Shown here piece after piece: positions 1 to 5,167 of a stretch of DNA of 5,167 nt. The notes beneath the pieces were generated by a model. It ran no database searches. It was not told the origin of the DNA and saw only the letters and a list, made by a program, of their open reading frames with translations. Source of the stretch: Methylovulum sp. Its GTDB lineage: Bacteria; Pseudomonadota; Gammaproteobacteria; Methylococcales; Methylomonadaceae. The stretch covers positions 1 to 5,167 of the forward strand of contig JAQTNZ010000245.1 in the NCBI GenBank assembly GCA_028713595.1, written 5' to 3'. How positions within the stretch are numbered: position 1 is the stretch's first letter; each line of letters begins with the position of its first letter. The position numbers and the translations under genes were made by a program.

Positions 1-1
1 A

Positions 2-1930
2 ATTGACATAGAGGCCTTGTCCGCCCAGTTAGGCTGTCCGGTCATCCCTATCACCGCCTCGGCCAAACACGGTATTAGCAACTTAAAGGCCGCCATCAAT
101 AAAGCCGCACAAAGCCAACCCATCCCCCGTATTGCCATCACCTATTGCCCTGCCCTGGAGCAAGCCGTCAGCGAATTGTCCCCCGCCATGCAGGACACCG
201 CCGACCGTTATCCTTGCGATGTGCGCTGGTTGGTGTTGCGTCTGCTCGAAGATGACACCCTTGCCAAACAGATTGGTGGCGCGGCCATTTTGCCGCAAGT
301 GGCAAAACTGCAACAGCGTGTCGAAGCGGCCACCGATGATGAAATTGACATCCTCGCCGCCGATGCCCGTTATGGTTTCGTCAACCAACTGACCCAACGC
401 TCGGTTTGCAAACTCAACGAAGTCAGCCGCCACACTACGGAAATGATCGACCGCATCGTGCTCAACCGTTTTTTGGGCATTCCGATATTTTTGTTGGTGA
501 TGTACGCCATGTTTATGTTCACCATCAATATCGGCAGCGCGTTTATTGATTTTTTCGACCAGGCCGTCGGTGCCCTGCTGGTCGATGGCCTAGGGTCAGC
601 ACTAAAAAGCTGGGGTGAAGCCGACTGGCTCAATGTCATCATTACCCAAGGGATTGGTAGCGGCATCCAAGTGGTCGCCACCTTTATCCCTATCATCGGC
701 TTCCTGTTCTTGTTCCTGTCCGCCCTGGAAGATTCCGGCTATATGGCCCGTGCGGCGTTTGTCATGGACAGGTTTATGCGCATGATGGGCCTGCCCGGCA
801 AATCCTTCGTGCCGATGATTGTCGGCTTTGGTTGTAATGTCCCTGCAATCATGGCGACGCGCACCCTAGAAAACCAGCGTGATAGGATTTTGACCAACTT
901 GATGAACCCGTTCATGTCCTGCGGGGCGCGATTGCCCGTGTACGCGCTGTTTGCCGCCGCATTTTTTCCGGTCGGTGGGCAAAATTTGGTGTTCGGCCTA
1001 TACTTGCTGGGTATCGCGGTGGCGGTGGTTACTGGCCTCATCATGCGCCACACGATGTTTAAGGGCAAAACTACGCCCTTTATCATGGAATTGCCCGCCT
1101 ACCATCTGCCCACGCTCAGTGGTGTCTGCATCAGGACGTGGGACAGGCTAAAATCGTTCCTGTTTAATGCTGGCAAGGTTATTGTCCCGATGGTGTTGGT
1201 GCTGAACTTTCTCAATAGCCTAGGCACTGACGGCAGTTTTGGCCGCGAAAACAGCGATAAATCCGTGTTAAGTGCCATAGGCCGCAGCCTGACCCCCGCC
1301 TTTAAACCTATGGGCATCAATGACAACAATTGGCAAGCCACGGTCGGCATCTTTACCGGCATCCTGGCAAAAGAAGCCGTGGTGGGAACCTTGGATGCAC
1401 TGTACAGTCAATTGGGCGGTGACACAGCCCCAGCCGTAACGACCGACTTTGACCTCAAAACCGTTTTGACGGACGCGCTGTTGACTATCCCGACAAACTT
1501 GCGCAAGGTGGCCGACAATGCCCTAGACCCATTAGGGCTTAATATCGGCAACGTCAACGATTTGGCCGCCGCCGCCAGCGAGCAAGAAGTTAAAACCGCC
1601 ACCTTTGCCGCCATGCAGCACAGTTTTGACGGCAAAGCTGGAGCCTTCGCGTATTTGTTGTTCATTTTATTGTACGCACCGTGCGTAACGGCGACAGCGG
1701 CCATTTACCGCGAAACCAACACGGGCTGGACGGTTTTTGTCGTCTGCTGGACAACCGGCATCGCTTATATGACGGCCACCGTATTTTATCAGGCCATGAC
1801 TTACGACCAACACCCTCATTATTCGTTTATTTGGATAAATGGCTTATTGACGGCTTTCGCTTTGGTATGGCTGGGCTTGTGGTTTACCGGCAGGAACACG
1901 GACAAAAACCATCATCAGGAGGTATTATAA
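2..1930 (+). CDS. feoB: Ferrous iron permease FeoB, 5'-truncated by window edge
   Basis: Inner-membrane transporter that takes Fe(II) into the cytoplasm, with an N-terminal GTPase domain. The frame is open from base 2 with no start, so the gene begins upstream; 642 residues are visible. E. coli FeoB has about 773, so roughly 130 residues are missing, including G1-G4. The TTG at 17 is internal: the codons before it read IDIEA, matching the family. Visible parts, numbered in the fragment: G5 motif TASAKHG (18-24); helical GDI-like region (about 45-150); first membrane helix (about 157-178); gate motif GFGCNVP (275-281, Cys278); second gate motif SCGARL (306-311, Cys307); further helices near 329-350, 390-407, 549-570, 577-599 and 609-628. 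Cys278 and Cys307 are 29 residues apart, like Cys403 and Cys432 of E. coli. Cys561 sits in a conserved APC motif. The tail lacks the cysteines at the end of E. coli FeoB. No frameshift is seen. The last A of the stop TAA is the first base of feoC. feoA is presumably upstream but not visible. Confidence 0.97.
   Translation: MDIEALSAQLGCPVIPITASAKHGISNLKAAINKAAQSQPIPRIAITYCPALEQAVSELSPAMQDTADRYPCDVRWLVLRLLEDDTLAKQIGGAAILPQVAKLQQRVEAATDDEIDILAADARYGFVNQLTQRSVCKLNEVSRHTTEMIDRIVLNRFLGIPIFLLVMYAMFMFTINIGSAFIDFFDQAVGALLVDGLGSALKSWGEADWLNVIITQGIGSGIQVVATFIPIIGFLFLFLSALEDSGYMARAAFVMDRFMRMMGLPGKSFVPMIVGFGCNVPAIMATRTLENQRDRILTNLMNPFMSCGARLPVYALFAAAFFPVGGQNLVFGLYLLGIAVAVVTGLIMRHTMFKGKTTPFIMELPAYHLPTLSGVCIRTWDRLKSFLFNAGKVIVPMVLVLNFLNSLGTDGSFGRENSDKSVLSAIGRSLTPAFKPMGINDNNWQATVGIFTGILAKEAVVGTLDALYSQLGGDTAPAVTTDFDLKTVLTDALLTIPTNLRKVADNALDPLGLNIGNVNDLAAAASEQEVKTATFAAMQHSFDGKAGAFAYLLFILLYAPCVTATAAIYRETNTGWTVFVVCWTTGIAYMTATVFYQAMTYDQHPHYSFIWINGLLTAFALVWLGLWFTGRNTDKNHHQEVL
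1917..1922 (+). promoter_or_regulatory. Strong Shine-Dalgarno site of feoC
   Basis: AGGAGG lies inside the last codons of feoB, 7 bases before the ATG at 1930. It is a full consensus ribosome binding site at ideal spacing. It fixes the feoC start and argues against the longer open frame that begins at 1681, which is only out-of-frame feoB sequence. Confidence 0.9.
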
Positions 1931-2154
1931 TGATCTTGGACTTACGCGAATTTTTAAAACAACAACATCGGGTCGCCTTACAGGATTTGGTCAACCATTT
2001 CGGCATTGACCCTGATGCCCTGCGTGGCATGTTGGGCAAATGGATCAGCAAAGGCCATGTCCGCAAACTGTCGCTGGAAGCCAATTGCGGCGGCAGCTGT
2101 TGTAAATGTGACCCGGCCTTGACCGAACTATATGAGTGGGTGGACAAGGTTTAA
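1930..2154 (+). CDS. feoC: FeoC-like winged-helix Fe-S protein
   Basis: Small cytoplasmic partner of FeoB, 74 residues, close to the usual 75-85. In the family, FeoC binds the FeoB cytoplasmic domain and has been proposed to protect FeoB from proteolysis or to act as an oxygen or iron sensor through an Fe-S cluster. Residues 1-50 fit the FeoC winged helix: helix LREFLKQ, then LQDLVNHFGID, then the recognition-like helix ALRGMLGKWISKG, then the wing VRKLSLE. Four cysteines follow at 53, 57, 58 and 60 (CGGSCCKC), then DPALTELYEWV, a C-terminal motif I recognise from FeoC proteins. The ATG at 1930 overlaps the feoB stop as TAATG and has a perfect ribosome binding site, so the two are almost certainly translationally coupled and co-regulated. 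Any Fur or FNR site would be upstream of the window. The cysteine spacing (C-x3-C-C-x-C) is tighter than the spread spacing of the Klebsiella protein. Identification is firm; cluster type is inference. Confidence 0.93.
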   Translation: MILDLREFLKQQHRVALQDLVNHFGIDPDALRGMLGKWISKGHVRKLSLEANCGGSCCKCDPALTELYEWVDKV

Positions 2155-2169
2155 TAGGCTAAGCCCTAT
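2154..2169. repeat. Inverted repeat at the feoC stop, weak terminator candidate
   Basis: ATAGG (2154-2158) pairs with CCTAT (2165-2169). With one bulged C at 2166 the stem can gain a C-G pair and close on a three-base loop. It starts on the last base of the feoC stop codon. No T-run follows, so it is not a standard intrinsic terminator; it could be an attenuating or mRNA-end-protecting hairpin, or chance. Confidence 0.3.
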
Positions 2170-2332
2170 GCCGTTACGTTAATGACCGTAAGACATGGCT
2201 CTCTAAACGCCCACGGCTTTCCGGCACTAAAATCGGCCAGCCATATACTTGAATTATTGGTTATTTAGCTTCATATCGTGTAGATTCTCCATCAAGTCCG
2301 ATATTAAAAACCCACCTGTTCAAAATTGCCAG
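2155..2332. other. Intergenic gap between feoC and the batD-like gene
   Basis: This is the longest non-coding stretch. Its first third carries the two small inverted repeats listed separately. The second half is more A+T-rich and could hold a promoter: TTGAAT (2249-2254) resembles a -35 box, but the best -10-like words, TATCGT (2274-2279) and TAGATT (2281-2286), match only four of six bases and their spacing is long. The frame of the downstream gene is open back to a TTG at 2249, but those 28 codons read like translated non-coding DNA. I see no RNA gene, Fur box or insertion here. Confidence 0.5.
2174..2191. repeat. Inverted repeat downstream of feoC
   Basis: TTACG (2174-2178) and CGTAA (2187-2191) are perfect inverted arms around an 8-base loop. 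Outside them, GCC (2170-2172) and GGC (2197-2199) could extend the structure across an internal loop. No T-run follows. It may belong to the 3' end of the feo transcript, or be a protein-binding dyad; five-base arms are short enough to be chance. Confidence 0.25.
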
Positions 2333-4054
2333 ATGAAAGCCCAAAAAACGCTATTGACCCCTCTACGCCACCCTTTACAATGCTTGCTTTGGCTGTTCTT
2401 GCTGACCCTTGCCCCGTATAGCTGGGCGGCGCATATCCAGGTGACAGTGGACCGCAACCCCGTCAATCTTAATGACTCGTTCCAGATCGTTTTCACCGCC
2501 ACTGAAAACCCTGACGATGACCCTGATTTTAGCCCCTTGGAGCAGGATTTTTCGATACTCCATCAAAGCCACGGCAGCAGCGCCTCTTGGGTGAACGGCC
2601 AATCCAGCAAGACCATACAATGGACCGTCAATGTCATGGCAAAAACGGCGGGCAATCTGGAGATTCCGGCCATCCATTTTGGCAATGACACCAGTTCGCC
2701 TTTGCCTATAGAAGTTATTAAAGGCAATCCGCAAACCGATGCCAATAACAACGAGGAGCTGTTTGTAAAAGCCGAGGCCAGCCCCACCCAATCCTATATC
2801 CAAGCTCAAGTCATTTACACCGTGCGCGTTTATACCCGTGTCGAAATTGCCAGGGCGCAATTGTCCGAACCGGAATTGGCGGATGCGGTCATTGAAAAAC
2901 TCGGTGAAGATGCCAATTACAACACGGAAATCAATGGCGTGGCGTATTCGGTCACGGAACGTAAATACGCTATTTTTCCGCAAAAAAGCGGTGCTTTGTC
3001 GATCAAACCGTTGGTGCTGACCGCCGAAGTGCTAACCGCAGGGCCTTCAAGGTACAACAATTTTTTCAGTGCCCCTATCGCCAAAACCCGACGGGTCGAA
3101 TCATCGGCAATCACCTTAGACGTTAAAGCCGCCAAGACCACCGGACAACATTGGTTGCCCGCCGAGCAATTGGAGTTAAAACAGGTATGGTCGGGTGATA
3201 CCGCGCAAATGAAAGTCGGCGAACCTTTGACCCGCACCCTGACACTGGTTGCCAAAGGCACGACAGTCGGGCAATTGCCGGAATTGAACGCCGCCCAAGC
3301 TGTTGAAGATTTAAAAGCCTATCCAGACCAACCGGTATTGAAAGAACAGAAAAACGCCGATGGCCTAGTGTCCCTGCGGGAAGAAAAAATCGCCTTGATG
3401 CCCTCCAAACCAGGTAGCTATACCTTACCTGCCATCAGCTTGCCGTGGTTCAATACCAAAACCCAGCAAATGGCGCTCGCTACCCTACCTGAAACCGTAT
3501 TGACCGTGGCGGCTGATACCGAACCAACACCCACCGCCGTACCCACCCCCACCGCAACAATCAAACCGGAAGCCCCCTCCGCCCCTGTACTGGCATCAGT
3601 GCCCGCACCACAAGCAACCGCTAACGACTATTGGCCTTGGCTGGTTTCCGGCCTGTTGGCTGTGGGCTGGCTGACCACCTGGGCTTATTTTTTATGGGGT
3701 GGGCGTAAGAAAGAACCCCTTGTGGATGAAGCCCAAATGGCTAGGCAACTGAAATTACACGATATTGTTAGCCAGCTTAAAAAAGCCTGTTCCGACAACA
3801 ATGCCATTGCCGCAAAAAACGCCTTATTAGATTGGGGGCGGCTACAATTTAACGAAACCAACTTAGGGGCAATCGCCAAGCAATGCGAAGCCCGTTTGCG
3901 TGATGAAATAGTGTTGCTTAATCAAGTGCTATACAGTAAAGACGCGCCAGAATGGCAGGGCAAACGCCTGTTCCAAACCTTTACCGAAAATCAGGCGCGC
4001 GCCAAACTGGCGACACAGGAAAATGGCGCATTGCCGCCCTTGCACCGCTTGTAA
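2333..4054 (+). CDS. batD: BatD-like protein (aerotolerance/Bat family)
   Basis: Membrane-anchored periplasmic protein of the BatD family, 573 residues from the ATG at 2333. In known Bat loci, BatD accompanies a MoxR AAA+ ATPase, a DUF58 protein and the VWA-domain proteins BatA and BatB; linked to aerotolerance in Bacteroides and to stress or envelope functions elsewhere, but its biochemical role is not settled. Seen here: a signal peptide (residues 1 to about 33, hydrophobic core LLWLFLLTL, cleavage after SWA or WAA); the BatD opening HIQVTVDRNPVNLNDSF; beta-rich repeated domains to about 395 with recurring closing phrases (GNLEIPAIHF, GALSIKPLVL, GSYTLPAISL); a Pro/Thr/Ala-rich linker (398-430); one membrane helix (433-455) followed by GGRKK, a positive-inside stop; and a helical cytoplasmic tail (461-573). 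The start at 2333 is chosen because it places the signal peptide at the N-terminus; an upstream TTG at 2249 would bury it. No clear Shine-Dalgarno site precedes 2333. feoC lies upstream instead of batA or batB, so the gene seems detached. Family call good; function uncertain. Confidence 0.83.
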   Translation: MKAQKTLLTPLRHPLQCLLWLFLLTLAPYSWAAHIQVTVDRNPVNLNDSFQIVFTATENPDDDPDFSPLEQDFSILHQSHGSSASWVNGQSSKTIQWTVNVMAKTAGNLEIPAIHFGNDTSSPLPIEVIKGNPQTDANNNEELFVKAEASPTQSYIQAQVIYTVRVYTRVEIARAQLSEPELADAVIEKLGEDANYNTEINGVAYSVTERKYAIFPQKSGALSIKPLVLTAEVLTAGPSRYNNFFSAPIAKTRRVESSAITLDVKAAKTTGQHWLPAEQLELKQVWSGDTAQMKVGEPLTRTLTLVAKGTTVGQLPELNAAQAVEDLKAYPDQPVLKEQKNADGLVSLREEKIALMPSKPGSYTLPAISLPWFNTKTQQMALATLPETVLTVAADTEPTPTAVPTPTATIKPEAPSAPVLASVPAPQATANDYWPWLVSGLLAVGWLTTWAYFLWGGRKKEPLVDEAQMARQLKLHDIVSQLKKACSDNNAIAAKNALLDWGRLQFNETNLGAIAKQCEARLRDEIVLLNQVLYSKDAPEWQGKRLFQTFTENQARAKLATQENGALPPLHRL

Positions 4055-4071
4055 GCGGCTTTAAAGCTGTT
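4054..4071. repeat. Near-palindrome just after the batD-like stop
   Basis: GCTTTAAAGC (4058-4067) is a perfect 10-base palindrome. As RNA it extends through C-G, A-U and two G-U pairs to 4054-4071 with a UUAA loop. There is no T-run after it on either strand. Its place right behind the stop suggests a role in ending or stabilising the batD transcript, with low certainty. Confidence 0.3.
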
Positions 4072-4138
4072 GCAACCGTTAGGGGCGTTCTACTACGGAA
4101 CCACGACCTTTCCGTTAAGGCTTATGGGCGAATAGGTG
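4055..4138. other. Convergent intergenic gap
   Basis: These 84 bases separate the 3' ends of the batD-like gene and amrS. They contain the palindrome and hairpin listed separately and no open frame that looks like a gene. Tail-to-tail orientation means no promoter is needed here. Confidence 0.6.
4095..4115. terminator. Hairpin in the convergent gap, possible bidirectional terminator
   Basis: ACGGAA (4095-4100) and TTCCGT (4110-4115) are perfect inverted arms around a 9-base loop, midway between two convergent stop codons at 4054 and 4139. That position is where a shared terminator is expected. Against it, the arms are short, only half G+C, and no clear T-run follows on either strand. Confidence 0.3.
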
Positions 4139-5167
4139 TCAAACGGCCCGGCCCATAGCCACAGCCTGCCGTTTCGCGCCCCAGTTACCCGGCGTTGCCT
4201 GAAAAATGCCGGCACAGCGTTCGCCACAAAAACGGCAGCAGCCTTTTGTATCCAAATTCCATTCGGACAACTCATACCAGTCACGGCCTATCAATAGCTT
4301 ACCGCAACCATGACAATAAGTGCTGTCTGCGGCTTTGTCATGGGCGTTGCCTATATAGGCATAATGCACGCCGTTTTTTAACGCGATGTTCCGCGCCAGC
4401 AATAATGATGACAGCGGTGTACGCGGCTTATCCTGCATTTTCCAGTCAGGATGGAAAGCGCTAAAGTGCATCGGCACATCCGGCCCCAGATGTTCGACCA
4501 CCCATTGGGCCATCGCCTCCAGTTCCGCTGCCGAATCATTCTCACCTGGAATAATTAACGTCGTCAGCTCCAGCCACACCGAAGTTTCCTGCTTGATGTA
4601 TTGGAGGGTTTCCAAAATAGGCTGCAAATGGCCGCCGGTGATCTTATGATAAAAATCTTCACTAAAGGCTTTTAAATCAATGTTGGCGGCATCCATCCAG
4701 CGGTAAAATTCAGCCCTAGGGGCCGCGCAGACATAACCGGCCGAAACCGCGACAGATTTTATGCCTAGGCTCCTACAGGCCTGCGCGGTATCGATGGCAT
4801 ATTCATGGAACACCACCGGATCATTATAGGTATAGGCAACGCTGCCACAACCAAAATCAAGGGCGGCGTGGGCGATGGCTTCGGGGGCGGCCTTGCTCAT
4901 CAAGGTATCCATTTCCCGCGATTTGCTGATGTCCCAATTTTGGCAAAATTTACAGGCGAGGTTACAACCGGCCGTGCCAAAAGAGAACACCGGCGTACCC
5001 GGCAAGAAGTGGTTGAGCGGTTTTTTTTCGATGGGGTCAATCGCAAAACCACTGGAGCGGCCATAACTGGTCATGACAATTTGCTGGTCGAGATTTTGCC
5101 TGACAAAGCACAAGCCACGCTGACCGTCATGCAATTTGCAAAACCTGGGACAAAGGTCACATTGGAC
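4139..5167 (-). CDS. amrS: AmmeMemoRadiSam-system radical SAM enzyme AmrS, 5'-truncated by window edge
   Basis: Radical S-adenosylmethionine enzyme of the AmrS family, related to pyruvate formate-lyase activating enzymes. The family is named for its pairing with AMMECR1-like (AmrA) and Memo-like (AmrB) proteins; its reaction is not established. The visible 342 residues run off the right edge with no start; by comparison with family members as I remember them, about 15-20 N-terminal residues are missing. The TTG at 5134 is internal, because the residues before it (VQCDLCPRFCK) are family sequence. Numbered in the fragment: N-terminal cysteine motif CDLCPRFC (3-10), then DGQRGLC; EKKPLNHFLPG (47-57); radical SAM motif CNLACKFC (68-75), the CX3CX2C that holds the SAM-binding 4Fe-4S cluster; AYTYNDP (111-117); DLKAF (164-168); LTTLIIPGEND (201-211); HPDWKM (239-244); and a C-terminal zinc-ribbon-like part with CHGC (285-288) and CRFCGERC (311-318), plus an extra Cys310. 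It is predicted to be soluble. It ends in TGA and converges on the batD-like gene with an 84-base gap. amrA and amrB are not in view; they could lie beyond the right edge. Confidence 0.94.
   Translation of the reverse strand, partial: VQCDLCPRFCKLHDGQRGLCFVRQNLDQQIVMTSYGRSSGFAIDPIEKKPLNHFLPGTPVFSFGTAGCNLACKFCQNWDISKSREMDTLMSKAAPEAIAHAALDFGCGSVAYTYNDPVVFHEYAIDTAQACRSLGIKSVAVSAGYVCAAPRAEFYRWMDAANIDLKAFSEDFYHKITGGHLQPILETLQYIKQETSVWLELTTLIIPGENDSAAELEAMAQWVVEHLGPDVPMHFSAFHPDWKMQDKPRTPLSSLLLARNIALKNGVHYAYIGNAHDKAADSTYCHGCGKLLIGRDWYELSEWNLDTKGCCRFCGERCAGIFQATPGNWGAKRQAVAMGRAV

Noticed and set aside
17..19. TTG as a start codon making a shortened FeoB
   Set aside because: The preceding in-frame codons encode conserved FeoB residues, so the gene is simply cut by the window edge.
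83..433. 116-codon open frame on the - strand inside feoB
   Set aside because: Antisense shadow of conserved FeoB coding sequence, with no recognisable motif.
1681..1929. Upstream extension of the feoC frame, open back to a GTG at 1681
   Set aside because: It lies wholly inside feoB in another frame and reads as unrelated sequence; the strong ribosome binding site and the ATG at 1930 define the start.
2155..2332. Possible Fur box, riboswitch or small RNA gene in the gap after feoC
   Set aside because: No Fur-like dyad rich in GATAAT words, no riboswitch core and no tRNA-like fold could be recognised.
2375..2983. 202-codon open frame on the - strand inside the batD-like gene
   Set aside because: It is antisense to a clear signal-peptide-bearing family member; its translation shows no recognisable domain and looks like a shadow of the opposite strand's codon bias.
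3532..3625. Repetitive ACC/CCC-rich DNA, considered as a tandem repeat
   Set aside because: It encodes the Pro/Thr/Ala-rich linker before the membrane helix of the BatD-like protein; the repetition is amino-acid composition, not a DNA repeat unit.
5132..5134. TTG as the start codon of the radical SAM gene
   Set aside because: The eleven codons before it encode the conserved CDLCPRFC motif, so the true start is beyond the right edge.

Overview
The window looks like an ordinary chromosomal segment of a gammaproteobacterium. FeoB is of the enterobacterial type, with motifs close to the E. coli protein. It is followed by feoC, a gene found mostly in Gammaproteobacteria. Base composition is judged by eye to be near 50% G+C. 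A methanotroph-like member such as Methylococcales is possible, but that is an impression from style and cannot be proven here. There are four protein genes and no sign of a tRNA, rRNA, insertion sequence, CRISPR array or prophage.

Layout. The window opens inside feoB (+ strand, 2-1930), the ferrous iron permease; the N-terminal G1-G4 motifs lie upstream of the window. Its stop codon overlaps the start of feoC (1930-2154), a 74-residue winged-helix protein with a four-cysteine cluster and a very good ribosome binding site. A 178-base gap with small inverted repeats follows. Next is a BatD-like protein (2333-4054, + strand) with a signal peptide, a large periplasmic part, one C-terminal membrane helix and a cytoplasmic tail. 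After an 84-base convergent gap, a radical SAM enzyme of the AmmeMemoRadiSam type (AmrS) lies on the - strand (4139-5167) and runs off the right edge, lacking only its first residues.

How the genes relate. feoB and feoC form one translationally coupled unit for Fe(II) uptake. The batD-like gene points the same way but is separated by a gap that could hold a terminator and a promoter, and its usual partners (moxR, DUF58 gene, batA, batB) are not beside it in this window. amrS is convergent and transcriptionally independent. All the loci touch iron, Fe-S chemistry or oxygen/stress tolerance, but the sequence gives no proof of a shared pathway. I found no convincing evidence of a previously undescribed system. 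The main points for a second look are the detached batD, the compact cysteine motif of FeoC, and the possible iron-related grouping.
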